DNA from: Stercorarius parasiticus
Taxonomy: Eukaryota; Chordata; Aves; Charadriiformes; Stercorariidae
Length of the DNA stretch: 64,000 nt
Assembly: GCA_013396915.1 (NCBI GenBank)
Contig: VWZL01002062.1
Span: forward strand, 295,920 to 359,919
Reading direction: 5' to 3'
A model generated the notes under the pieces. It was not told the DNA's origin. It did no database searches and saw nothing but the letters and a program-made list of their open reading frames with translations. Below, in pieces: positions 1-13,200 of this stretch (within the stretch, counting starts at the first letter, position 1; each line of letters starts with the position of its first letter). A program made the position numbers and the translations under genes.

Positions 1-240
1 CCGCCCGGGCGGGAGCGCAGGGGGTCGCCTGGGCCCGGTGCAGGCGCGGGGGTGGGGGTTGTCGCGCGGGGACCCCTCCGGCCGCGGTGTGTGTGGGGTG
101 CGGGCACCAGGGCAGCCTCTAAGCGCGGCCGGCCGTTACCTGGCGGGGCCGGTGTTAAACGTCCCTGTGAGCTGCGGCACCGGCCGCTGTGCTGGCGTTG
201 GCCGCGGGGGAGAGGGATTCTCCCCGTAGCACTTTCGAAA
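1..240. promoter_or_regulatory. CpG-island edge, 5' part of HIRA intron 1
   Basis: The first about 240 bases are strongly GC-rich with many CpG dinucleotides, and composition drops to ordinary AT-rich intron afterwards. The first coding exon seen downstream begins in the middle of a glycine codon, so the start-codon exon must lie upstream. The most economical reading is that the window opens just inside the CpG island around HIRA exon 1. No start codon followed by the conserved HIRA N-terminus is present here. Confidence 0.6.
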
Positions 241-1249
241 CACCTCCCTGAAGTTATGTAGTAGCCTGCCTGCCACTCCTCTGGTGGTCTTGTAGGGATT
301 TCTGAGGTAAGACACTTGCAGAGTGAAGTGTCGATATCGACAGAAAGCTCTGTGCTTCCCTGGCGTGGCGAGTACAGGGCAGCATCTCTGTTGTGTGTTT
401 ACACCGCTGGATTTCCAGAGTAACCCCTGTACTGATCCTGGTGCAGCAGTGAGAAGAAATGTAACGTGAAGAGCTCACTTCTGTTTGTGCAAGTTTTGCC
501 CTCAAATTCATGCGCGCAGCTTTATTTCAACGGCAAATTTTATACCCTGGTATAAATGTCAGTAGTTGGACTCATCTGGCTGATTGGTATCTAGAATAAA
601 ACCAGGCCGGAGACGGGCTTGTCCAAGCTGCAGAAGTGTGCTTCGGGTCAGAAACCCCAGCTGCAGCCCCCCAGCAGCCTGTCTGCCCGCGCTGCTGTCC
701 CCCCGCGCTGCAGGTTTTCAGAACTGAAGCCTCCAGTTGAAATCTGCGTCTTTACTTGAACTGCTCTCGGGGGGCCGTATAGTCAGCAGACGGACTGAGC
801 CTTTTAATGAAAGGTTGTAGTGAACTGAAAAAATGCAGAAGTACTTTATTTGAGACTTTTTTACATTTCTGCTTGGTTAATCTAAGTAAATGTAGCATTT
901 ACCTCTTAACCTCTGGCTGCCTGTGGGCAGACTGTCCTGTGCCTCTCTGTATCTTCAGTGGGAGCCCACTTACGAGCTGCTGAATAAAAACTTTGGGCTT
1001 AAATCTTTGCAGATCACAGAGACTAGATCTGTTGCTTCTTTCCTTGTTTCTTGAATGGGTGCACCTTTTGGTACGGGTATTTGAAATCTCTAGCAATTTA
1101 AAATGCATCTCACCGTTGCAGAAGATAGTTTTCGGCCAAGCAGTTTGCAGTGAGGCTGCATTTATAAAGCCCTGCGATACTTTGCCTAGTGGATAATGCA
1201 CTACACAGGGCCTCAATAGCCCCAAATTTTATTCCTATTTCTGACACTG

Positions 1250-1355
1250 TCCTGCTGGGAAGAGTTTGGATGAGTCACTGTCATAGTTTCACCACCTGCA
1301 AAACAGACATTCTTCACTGGCTTCATTTGTAAAACACTTTAAGGTCTGCTAACGT
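1250..1355 (+). repeat. Degraded MIR-like (CORE-SINE) fragment
   Basis: The order of motifs (a 'gagtcact' block, 'agtttcaccacctgcaaaac', then 'ttgtaaaacactttaaggt') matches the layout of old amniote MIR-type SINEs. The match is by memory of the consensus and is clearly diverged, so family assignment is tentative. Confidence 0.45.
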
Positions 1356-2215
1356 ATTCAGGACTATCTAACATTCATGCGTTCTTGTCCTTGGGGCAAG
1401 GAGTGCAGGGTCGAAACTGGAGAGTTTGGTTGGGCTCTTTTAACGTACCCAGGTTCTGGATCCTGCAGGCATCGCTGCACGTAAGTCGTCTCCATTGCTC
1501 TTAATGGGCCTCCCTGTTTGCTCTGAAACCTCTCCAGAAACAAGGTAAAGATAATTTATACTGCGTGTACTGGAGACTCGCTGTGATGATTTTGACGCCC
1601 TTTGTTTTCCCCACGGGCACAAGAGGCTGCTTCGCTGTTGCTGGTTTGTGAGCAAGAGTCCTGACAGCCAGACTGGCTCCTCCACGCGCCAGATCAAGGT
1701 GCTGTCATTGCTGCCTTTCCCTCTCCCCGCTCACTTTGGGGATTTGTTCTTTACTGAACGGACGAGAATGAGTTTAATGATGCTTACAGGCATGCATTCT
1801 CCGTGGGATAATAGACATTGGAAGTTAGTGTTGTAGCAGGGAAATTCCACACCTGGGAATCGTGTGCTGCTGGGCCGAGATGCTGTGCATTTACCGTAAA
1901 AGCACTTGAACACATTTTGGCCCTACAGGTTTTTGTCTTGGAGTTCTTAATGTTGCTTTAACTGAGTACTTATTGGAAATACTACTTCTTCAGATGCATT
2001 TTCCGTAAGCTTTTCACACTCTTAGTGTGGGTTTATTAGATTTTGCATGAAATTCTCATTATTGTTGTGTTCTTCCATGTTTCTTCGGCTTAGAGCAACG
2101 AAGAATCTTGGATAGTGCAGTCTAATGGTGGGGGCAGGAGCAGGTGACTGTAAGATCCAGATGAGTGGTTTGCTTCTCCTTCCCAGTTTTCCATGCAGTA
2201 CCTCTACAAAGAGGC

Positions 2216-2233
2216 ACATATATATATATATAT
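2216..2233. repeat. Short (AT)n microsatellite
   Basis: A run of alternating A and T, about 18 bases, inside HIRA intron 1. Confidence 0.85.
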
Positions 2234-5200
2234 GGTGCTTAACGATGGCCGGTGCAGGCATGGGAAGGGAGGTCCCTTGCCATTCCGGGGAACCCCTGCA
2301 AAGCCCAAGGTGCTGTGCATGTGCAACAGCTTGTAGAAACAGGAGCCTGCTTTTGTTTAAATCTAGGCACGGAGTTTATTACCTCTCAATGCTGTAATGG
2401 TGGAATGTAAATATTTGAATTGATTTGTGAGTCATGTTGGATGTTATGTATCAGATGGTCTAGAAGCAAAATGAATAGAAACTCATTCATATTGTGGTAG
2501 AAATTCACCTAAAATTGTCTTTATATTTCATTGATTATTGCCTAAAGTTAAACAAAAATGACATAAAATTTTTGTTTTTTTTTTTTCTTTGGCTGCTGTG
2601 TTCTTTTAAAGATGGGACTTTCTCCTTGGGTTTGAATTACCTTGCTTGGAACTTTTTGTTCCAAGCTTGTTTCATTATCAGTATTTCTTTAAGTCATAAC
2701 ATATATTTGGGTTCTTTAAATAATCCAAGAAGATATCTGGTCTATTGTAGGGTGTTCTGGTTTTAATCAACCTGCTTTGCTTCTGTATGCAATGTGATGC
2801 TATGAGCTTCAATAATTTAAACTTATTTTTTTTAGAAATTATTACAAGAGGGCAAAATGTCTTAAAACACACTTAGATTTTAATGTTACTGGTTAAGTTT
2901 CACTTACATTTTGTTTTGATGCATGATTGTTGTACAGAAATTCAGCACTTCTCCAGTTAGGAGCATGGGAAAGCATCTGGGCACTTTGAAACAGGGACCT
3001 TCCGCCTTTTGGCTCGTTTTGACGGGATCTGACAATGGAATTGGATAAAGACATGGACACAGGGAAGGAAGCAGTCGCTATCAAATAATGGCTTCTTCTC
3101 CGTTACTTTGAGAAAATGAAGGAAGTGAGGAAAAGCCCAGTATCTGTGATCAATTTTATAAGCAACAAAAAGTCTTGTCACTTTAACCCGTGGCAGTTGG
3201 CCACCACTGTAGATGGTATTCCCTTGGTAACGGCGCCCTGCAGGAACGAGCACCCTGGTAATGACTTTGGCTGGCTGAATTTCCGTCCTGTGATCACTTA
3301 ATCTGCTCTCTTTTTTTTTTCTTTTTTTTTAAATAATTTGACATCTCTAGATTGATAAAATTGGAAACCAGCACCAAAAGTGTTGATCTACTTGGGCAAA
3401 CAATCTAATGATTATTGAACCTGTTCTGTATTTTAAGGAATGGACATAACACCGTAGAGAGCAAACTTATTAAAAACATAAATTTCCTTCTAGATTGTGA
3501 AAGAATTAATATACATTCATAGGCAGGTAGCTTTAGTAGTGATCCTTTTTTTTCAAATCTAAGTAATCTAATTTAATCGTGACAAGCCCTGTGTGTCTCA
3601 GGCGCCAAGACGGGCACGTGCAGCACTGGAGCGGGACAGTGGGAAGATGTTCCTTCCCGAGCCAGTGCGTTGATGTTCGAATGCCTCTTGCCCGAAGGCT
3701 GACACTTGGAACGTGCTGCAGGGAGCTCCGTGTGTTTCACCCTTTTCTCTGCTCCTGAATACAAGTGTGTAACAAACCTGACTGGAAACTTCGTGTGGTC
3801 TTTGTGCTAGAGAGGAGCTGAATTGCTTGTGACCTCGATATGCTGCTCTCTAATAAATAGCAGAGGCTGCAGCTCCTTTCTGAGGATCAGCCAAAGGGTA
3901 CAAATTAGGTGCTGTCTAGTCAGGATGAGGCCACCGTCGGTCTCTGAGCTTTCTGGTGCTGAAACACGCAGTGGCTCTGATATTGCCCGAACGATGGGCG
4001 CGAGTGATCTTTACGGGTGAAGTGGCAGAAGCTCAGGTTCCGATATCCAGGAGTTAGTGCTTCCTGCTGGCGTCCCCACAGGGCTGCTGCTGTGCTTGGC
4101 CCCACCAGCAGCCCATCGCAGCCAGAGCCAGGAATGAAATCCTCGTGCCCTGTGGTCCTGAGCCACTCCGTAAGGAGTTGCTTCACTCTTTGGGTGGCCT
4201 TTGTCAGCCTAAGTTTATGCTTTCCTCCCCTGCTAAAATTACTCCATCTTATAGTTGAAGAGCACAGTGAAAGTGTTTGAACTGAAAACTGTGGGCTCTA
4301 AACAACTGAATAGTCCATGTTTAATCATATTACCCCTGGATCTTGGAATAATGTCCAAAGCCATTTGAGATAAAATCCAGCCTGACTTCTGTAAATAGCA
4401 TTTCATCCAGGTTGGCTTGTAAGTATTGTGCTGTGCCGGTACGTGACATGGCGTTTGGCAGTTGCTGTTTGTATTTTGGTTAATGCAGAATGTCTATTAA
4501 GAAGAGGGTGTGACAGGTTGGGGTTGGGTGTAGTTTGGCAGATTTCCGGTATACAGAAAATGGAAGACTCTTATCTGTGCAAACTCCTAGAAGTCTGGAA
4601 CTTGATTTAATAAACTAATGTTTCTCAGGACAAAAAGCCTGTGTTTAAAGGTTAACCACCGGGTGCATCTGAACATTGCTGGTGAGATTGAGGCGTCTGA
4701 AAGTAGTCCAGTTTATTAGGAGTTATCCATCAGATGGGAACAGTATTTACTTGGCTCTGATAGGAGATTAATTTGATGGGCCTCATGTTCACAAGTCATC
4801 GTGCTTTAAGCTTATTGGTAAATTCTGCTGAAAAGCCCACGTTTACTGGGCAGATGATTGGGTGTGAATAGTTACCTGTGGAATAAGGTCCCTTCCTGGA
4901 TTGCAGTTGAGCCACGTAGGAAACTTGATTTGTTGTTGAGGGCTTCATTTATTACCGCCGCCTCTCCTGAGTGCAAAGTCCATACCCTTTTTAAACTTCT
5001 CTTGTAAAATAATGCTCTGTGACCTGATGACTTCCACTGAGTTCTGAGTTTTTAGGATTATAATATTTTGTGAAAATATCTGCTCGGTGCTCATTAGATC
5101 AAAAGCCAAATTTATGAAGGACGAATGGTGGAACCGGATAAGAGAAGGAATGAGTTTTCCTGTATGAGATGGCTGCATGTATTAAACCAATTTTAAATAG

Positions 5201-7145
5201 AGTATCGTTAAACTAAAAAATACATAAACTCTGAAGCCATGTTCACAGGTGCCATGCTGGCTCTGGAAGCCGTAATTCCTCCTGATTATCGATGCCCCTG
5301 TGTTAGAGGTTACTGTTCCTTCTCATTTGCTGGGGAACTGTTTCCAGTTGGTGCGAACGATAACACAGGCAAAAGGAGCCAGGTTAGTACAATTCAAAGG
5401 CCTCCGATAACTGGCTTCCTGGAAGGAGCGCTCTCCTCCTTGTGCCTCACGGCAGATTTGGGAGTATAGTAAGTCGTCTTGCCTAAGACTACTGATGCAG
5501 ATTAAAAAGGTGTAACCTCTTCCGCCTGTAAGGTCTACAGAATGACCTGTTTCCCTAAGTGTCAGTAGGCCAAACTATTTTCAATTTCTGGCTTAAATTA
5601 AGCGAACTTCCATATATGAGAAGGACAAAATAAATGTTTGCTTCTTGCCTGTGCTTCTCAGAATATTCAGCTTAGCCCTGTACGTTACATTCAAGTTAAT
5701 AGAATACAAGATAGAATCAGGCTCAATGCTCTGAAGAAAAGCCACAGCTAAGTCTCAATTTATGTGTTTTGTGCAATCTAAAGGAGGTGGAAGGAATGTG
5801 AGCCGAGTGCCATCTTACTGTACTTAAGGCCTTTGCTTGGCTGCCTGTAAAAGGGTAATCACATGTCAGAGTTGCAATATAAATACAAATAAAATAAACC
5901 TTAAGTCAACATAAAGAAAATCAAAATTGATATGAAGCAAAATTCATATCTCTGAAAAGGTAAGAAGTGTTCTGTATTTGGATGAGGGTTTTGTTAGTGG
6001 TTTAGTGTCGAACTTGGATGCTACATTTGCAACATAAAACCTATCACCGATAAGTTCTCCAGGTTTTATTGTTTGTTTCTTAACCTATCATGAAGATACA
6101 GTGCAAGAATTGACACACATGGGAAATTTATCGAGTAATCTTGGTATGTGGGTGCTAGTTTTTTTGGCCGTTATGATAAATTGCCTTATTTTATACTGGC
6201 ACGTGTGTGATGTTGCTGGCAGAAGCATTCCAGTTTGAAAGGGTTCAGATTGCTGCCAAAAACTACTTGAATGTGGAAATCACATGCATGTTCCTTCAGG
6301 TAATCCTTCAGGTTCCTTCATGGTAGCTCTTTGAGCATCATCGAAAGGCAGTAAGTTTACTTCTCCCTCCTTCCTTCTCCTCCTGCAAAGGCTAAACGAG
6401 CTGTGAACATGTAGGAGAGTGTGTGTGGTCCAGGGGTCGGAGCAGAACAGGCTGGGAGTGAGGGTTGTTTGGTCTCCAAAGCTGCTCCCCAGCTACGTTA
6501 GTTATCTGCTCTAGGGTTGATGTGTTCATAAAACTACCAGTTTCCTTCTGAAAGATGTAGCATATAGAGAACTGAAAGATTTAAGAGTAATATTAGAGTT
6601 GGTTAGTCTTCCTCTTTCTATATGGAAGCCATGAAAATAAAAGCTAGTCTTTGGGTAGGAGAGTTTCATAACAACAGAATTTAAATTTGAGACAGGCAAT
6701 TGTGTGACCGCCAGATGCAGCCTGAGACTGGGGAGGATTTTAAAAAAACAAAAACAGAAACCAAAACAAAACTTGCTTCAGGTCATCAGCTAATGAAGTG
6801 TAAAAACATGGAAGAAATTCCTTACTCAAATGCCGTTTTTCCTTGTTGGCACTTGCTTTGTGGTATTGTTTTGCTTTGAGGCATTTGGCATATCCTGCTG
6901 GATGAAGCGTCCTTAGTTATCGCTGGGTTGTTGCGGCATGATAACCTTCCTATACACTTTCACAGGCTGTCATTTTTGTCATCAGGTTGCTTTCAACTCC
7001 TGTAGTCAGCTGTAATTCTTACAACTCTGGCTTTTAAAAGAAGAAGGCTATTTGCCAGCCAGAAGAGTTATGGTTCTTTTGGCATTCCTGCATTCTCTTG
7101 ACTGTAAAACAATTCAGAATGTTGCTGCTTGTTCTCTAATTCCAG

Positions 7146-7208
7146 GAAAGCCAATATTTTCAGTGGACATTCACCCAGATGGGACCAAGTTTGCAACAGG
7201 AGGACAAG
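7146..7208 (+). CDS. HIRA: HIRA exon 2
   Basis: 63 nt, residues 13-34, entering and leaving one base into a glycine codon. It encodes [20 protein letters not shown], the first strands of WD40 blade 1, identical to the human protein as I recall it. Acceptor ttccag, donor gtatgt. Confidence 0.97.
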
Positions 7209-10200
7209 GTATGTCTGTGTACTGATAGAAGGCAGAATTTTGGGCTATAATAATAATAATCTTGTGCCTTCACAACGCTTTAATTTGTTTGACCCTTTCA
7301 AAAACACATCACCTATCTCTAAGGAACCGATAATTATGTAAGTCATTAAAACGTACTGAAAAGTGCGGTAACACTGCAGATGGCAGGGTTGTGTTTTCTG
7401 ATGCGCTCGTCCTCTTGGACATCACTGAGATAGCAGCTGCAATAATGGAGTTGTGGCCATACTGGCCAAATATCTTTCTTTATTTGAAGAGGAACTGAGT
7501 GTAAAGCTGGGCTTTTTGACCTGCCAAATAGTAGAGCTATTGGGACAAAAAAATCCAATTATATAAATGGAATAGCTCAAGAAATATGTGCAAAAATATT
7601 ATTTGGTTTACAATAGTGAATAATTTTATGTTGGCTACAATAATTGCAATTTAGGATTTGAATGTATCTTTCCTCTTCTAAAATACAATTTTATTATAAA
7701 TAGTTCATCCTTATAGTTGGTGTCATTACATACAGTATGATTTTTTTGAACATTGTTGTTTTTAATAGCGTCAAGAAAAATAAAACGCTTCTGACTTGGT
7801 GTGATTATACCAGAATGGCATCTGTATTCAAATGTTTCCAAAGTTCCCACTGCAGCAATGCCTGCATTTTAGCGTCTGGTCTGGAACTGACATTAAGTTG
7901 AAAAGCTTTTTTGCATGTATTTTAACGGGTGGGCTTTTTGTTCTCTTACAGGTCAGGATTCCGGGAAAGTTGTGATCTGGAATATGGCTCCTGTCCTGAA
8001 AGAGGAAGATGAAAAGAATGAAAATATTCCCAAGATGCTTTGTCAGATGGACAATCACTTAGGTTACAAAGCTTTTTTTTTTGTTTTGTTTTGTTTTTTT
8101 TCTTGAATGTTGGTAATTTGCCAAAGCTTAAACATTACATGTTTGTAATTACAACAGTCATGCCCTGTCCAGTGGTGAAGAATGAATGAAATACAGCAGA
8201 GTGATCGCATACTTTGGCTATATACTTTTTTAGATATTCAGCAGAAAATGTTGTTAAAATGTGGGGAAAAGGTACAGAGGAATATAGATACCTTTGGAAA
8301 TCTCCTCCCTATGAACTTTTTCCAGCTGTGGCCACAAAGTAATTGAAAATGCACATTCTGAGAAACTGGGGAGCTCTGAAGGAAAGGGCAAGAGAAGAAA
8401 TAAGCATAAAGGAAACATCATGGGAAGTATATTGGTTATAGCTCTAAATTACTCTGGATTTATTGCAGATTACATTTGAACGTATAGTTACCTGAACGAG
8501 TCGTCCCCTTTCTTGTCTTCAACATATATCTTTCCTTTTTTGCCTTCTTAATCCCACCTCATTTACCACAAGCAGTTTCCTGTGTTAGATGAATGCTAAT
8601 CTTCTTTGGAGCTGCTTTTGGTGAAGCTTTTTTAAAGAAGGAATAGGTTTTTTTAAAGTAAGAAGTTCCTCAACTGCTATTGAAAGATAAGTACCAATTC
8701 ATTTATCTAAAGCAGACAGAGCAACTGCTTTGCGTGGAAAAAGCACACTTAAATCCTAAACATCTCCTGTCAGGTTTTGCTTATTATAAACTCTGTCCCC
8801 AGTCCAGAACCACTTATTCTCATATTTCATCTTACAAACTTTCTCTTCTACATTTCAGCGTGCGTGAACTGTGTGCGATGGTCAAACAATGGCGTTTACT
8901 TGGCTTCAGGGGGAGATGACAAGTTGATTATGGTGTGGAAACGAGCTGCGTAAGCATGTTTCTTCTCCGTTTTATATTTTATTTCAAGTAGGTTACTCTG
9001 TCATGTCTCTTAGTGTTCCTTCCCCGGGATGGCCTTCTGTAAGCTCGCTGCTTTGCTTCTTGGTGCGCGAGGAGCTGAGACTTGTGCCGCCGTGTCACTG
9101 GTGGTGGAGATCTGGTCTCTGTGTGTCTGGGGCTGCAGTGTGTCTGCCTGGGCGGTCCCTCTCCTCTCCGGGAGCTGAGCCATTTTCTTCTGTCCTCAAA
9201 GAAAGCTTCCTGATGAGATCTGAAGAGTTTTCTTAACTGTTATCATTTTTTGCTATCTGTAGAAATTGTACGTTCTATTGAAGCTAATTTTTTAATAACT
9301 GGAATTACTTTCTCTAAAAAGTACTTTTTTTTTTCTTTCTTTCTTTGGTTTTCATTGCAGGAATAACTGACTATAAAACAGAAGCGTACCGTGCAGATGA
9401 TTTTCTTTAGAAAGAAAGTTTGAAGAGCTTGAGGCGGTTCTGTTGATAACTGTTTCTATTTTAATTAGGTACATTGGACCTAGCACTGTGTTTGGTTCTA
9501 GTAGCAAACTTACTAATGTTGAGCAGTGGAGGTGTGTGTCGATTCTCAGAAGCCATTCAGGGGGTAAGTTAAAAGATGTTGGATGAACATAATTTGCATG
9601 TATTTTAAAAAAAAATTGGTTTTCAGTGTCACATTTTCTTGCTCAAAACATGTATGGTGGGAAGTCAGTAATTACTTTTAAGAGCAACAATAAAAATCTA
9701 AAGGAAAATGTAATTTTTAATCAAGCGCCCATTTTCATACAAGTAACTTCTGGCAATGCAGTAGAACTTCCAGCAACTAAGGAACTCATATTTTGCTATT
9801 TGCTAGCTTAAAAATCAATCTGAATAAAGGAAGCTGAACAGTATTTTTATTTAAATAAATGTTCACGTTTGCAGTGAATAATCTTCTCATTGGCAAAAGA
9901 TAAAGTTTTTGTGAGCCAAAGAATATTAATGCTTATTTAGAAAAATAACTAAAGAGCAATGCAACAGATGAATAAACCAGGTAATTTCAAATGCATTTTG
10001 CACCTGCTGACATGAGCTATGATTAAAATCAAGATGGAAATCACTCTGATCGCTCCACGCGTGTTGGACTAAGCAAGTGCATCGCAATAGCTGCTGTTGC
10101 TTTTTTCATTCAAAACAAAACAAAGTACTTTTTACAGGCATTAATACTTCCTCTAATCACTAAACATGGCATTCTCTGCCTTGGATTTTGGTTTTGTTTT

Positions 10201-13200
10201 GTTCCCCGTTGAACACGGTAAGTTGGAGAGCCTCCCTCCCCATCAGTGTTGCTGTGTTCTTTCTTACCTTCCACTCTAGTGAGACGATAATTGCTTCTTG
10301 GGGATAGAAAAAATGATGTGACGGAGGTTCTTCTTAAAAAGATTTTTGGATTAATGTCTTAAAATGGAAACTCTTTTTTTTTTTTTTTTCCAAACAGACG
10401 TCATGGATGTAGCGTGGTCTCCGCATGATGCATGGCTGGCATCCTGTAGTGTGGATAACACGGTTGTCATATGGAATGCTGTCAAATTTCCAGGTGAGAA
10501 TTCTTACATTTCAGATGTGCAAGTATGTAAAGGTTTGTGACAAACTCTTCCCTCCATGGGTTTATTTCACTGACTGTGAGAATCTCTATGTGGGAATGGG
10601 TAGTCTGTCTTTTGAGATGACACGCTTGCACTCTGGCCAGTCAGTCCTGCCTCCAAGTTTGGATGGCAGTGAGCAGTGGACTCCACTCTGCTGTAGACAA
10701 GAGCTGCGTTCAGGTTGTGCTGCTGATTTTACATTAGGGTCATTGTTACATGTATTTTTCTTTTTCACCATCTCTGCAGAATCCCAAACAGAAAGAACTT
10801 CAGCTTGATATTACATCTATGTATGCATATATTTTTTTCCCTGTTGCATTTGTACCTACAGGATTTTTTACCTTGGGCATTATCTTATTTACCCCATTTT
10901 AAATGCTGCTGCTTAATAAGCAGTGTGACTGTACATGCTGAAGGGGAGGAAGGACGGACTAGAGGAGCCTCACAGTAGCAGAAGCTCTCAAGCCTTACGT
11001 GTGATGGCCATTTTCCTTCTTCCATTGCTGCGGTGCTGGCGATTCATGCAGTCCCGAGTCCTCTCTCTCTCAGGGACTGCACTGCCGCTGGAGAGCTTGA
11101 GCCGACCTGCAAGGGGCTGGGGCAGCCGGGCAGCACCTGCCTTTATTTGGCTGCTTCTCACCACCTAACCCGCTACAGGCTAAACCTCCCACTGTGTGGT
11201 GCCCGGTCACTGCCATTTATTTGCGGACTACTTCCAATTGTGGTATCAGAGTTTTCAGACTTCCAACCCAGCTGTGTGGCCTGCGCACGTCTCTCAGTTT
11301 ATATCATTCATAGCTTAAGTACAGGTTCCAGTTTGGTTGATATGCTGTTGTTTGTACATTAAAAGAGGTTATATTTAATATGCTGCATCAAAAAGATCTT
11401 GTAAATCTCCTCAACAGTCTGTCCTAAAGGAGGTATCAGTAACTCCTCTCTATTCTCAATTTTGTGTTCACAGAAATTCTTGCCACTTTGAAGGGGCATT
11501 CCGGCTTGGTGAAAGGGCTGACCTGGGATCCTGTTGGAAAATACATTGCCTCTCAGGCTGATGATCGAAGTTTGAAGGTGTGGCGGACCATGGACTGGCA
11601 GTTGGAAACCAGCATCACAAAACCCTTTGATGAGGTATGTCAGAATGGGTGACCATTCAAAGTGAATTCCTATAGAATGAATGAAAATTGTAAGAATAAC
11701 TCTGATTCTGCACAAAGAGTAGTTAATTTAACAGTGCTGAATCAAACTGATTAGATTGCACATTCAAAAGGGAGGAAAAAAGGAGTTACTTTCTCACACA
11801 ACATGCGATTACATTGAGAGTCTCGTTGCCATCGGATGTTGTAGGTGCCAAAGGTTTACATGGGTTACATAAACAATTAAGTAAAATCCTGGAAATGTAG
11901 AGGTTATTCCAAGGAAGTATTGGCACACTAATTACATTGTTCTTACATTCTTCCCTATGCATCTTCTATTGGCCACTATCAGGAGCGAGATAAGTGCTTA
12001 GGAGGGATCTTTGGTCTGGCGTCATAGGGCTGTGACCTGGTGACGTTGATCAAGAGATCAGGTTTCTGGAGACGGAAGTGGTGCTTAGTGAGTGGGGTGT
12101 TTTGCAGCGATCTTATGGTATCGTGATTAGTGCAATTACTCTTCTTAATAGACTGTAAACACCTGAATTCATGTGTGAGCTGGTGTTGCAAGGTGAGGTC
12201 TCGTTATTAGCAGTTGGTATGCTGCAGCCCTGCCACTGACTGGGACTGTGATGAACACTGAGTGTACAGTATCCAAAAAGATGTACGTTTTATTTCCTTT
12301 AAAAAAGTTCTCCAAGTTCTTTTTTCCCCCCTTTTGGTAGGGCTTCGTAAGTTACACTAGATCATCTGCATAAACACGGCTGAAGTTGCTGCGAATTGTA
12401 TGTGATGTCATTCTTTTATGTTCAGAAAAGACTGACTTTGTAATCATAGTCCCTAAATCTAAAATTTAAATAGTTTGTATTAAAAATCCTTTGTTTGCCA
12501 AACACTTTTAAAGCTGTGAGTTTTTTTTACTCTTTTTGTCAGTGTGGAGGGACAACTCACGTGTTGCGCCTTAGCTGGTCACCTGATGGTCACTATCTTG
12601 TTTCTGCTCATGCCATGAATAATTCTGGACCGACTGCACAGATCATCGAGCGAGATGGATGGAAAACCAACATGGATTTTGTGGGGCATCGGAAAGCAGT
12701 TACAGTAGTGGTGAGTCAGTGATAGTAACTTATTCCTGAAGTAAAACTTCTAATACGTGCTTTTTGATAATTTTATACATAAATGGGACAAGATGTGGAG
12801 GCAGATGTCAAGATCAGTAAAGCAAACGCATGGTGGTGTTTGAAAAATGTCAACTTTACATGTTGGAAGCAATCAGCTTGCTCTTGTGATAAGAGAACTG
12901 GACATAGATGACCAAGATAAGAAGGGCGAGTACGGGAGCATGTTAGGAAAGCCAAACACTACTTTGTTAGCTCTTCAGTGACTTGATTAAAGTGACTTAG
13001 GTTTCTAGCGGGTTCCTGATCGCTAGTAAACTTAATATTATTTGCCATTCCTGTTAAGGCATTCAGAAAGGCCCTTAATAAAGCATATGCGGCTCTTGTC
13101 AGTGCTCTTACAGAGCCTGGTTAGGGACTTTGTTTCTATGAAATGTTTCTTTTTCACTCTTAAGTGGAAAACTTGCTTTTAAAGGAGATGTAATTATTGT

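Larger units (their letters stand above)
241..7145 (+). other. HIRA intron 1 (3' portion)
   Basis: About 6.9 kb without any exon I can support. It contains a MIR-like fragment near 1,250-1,355, a short AT microsatellite near 2,216-2,233, and a small direct repeat of CCTTCAGGT at 6,293-6,301 and 6,305-6,313. It ends in a normal acceptor (…ttccag) at 7,145. Short open frames in both strands show no recognisable family or splice context. Confidence 0.6.

Noticed and set aside
38..261. Two open frames at the very start as possible HIRA exon 1
   Set aside because: Neither translation resembles the conserved HIRA N-terminus and no donor in the needed phase follows. The frames are open because the region is GC-rich.
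1583..1664. Possible C/D-box snoRNA (GTGATGA … CTGA about 75 bases apart) in HIRA intron 1
   Set aside because: Flanking sequences do not form a convincing terminal stem and no guide match was recognised. The two short boxes can co-occur by chance.
7235..7420. Possible MIR-like SINE after HIRA exon 2 (ATAATAATAAT with 'cacaacgcttta')
   Set aside because: Only two short blocks match and the required order of core motifs is not seen.
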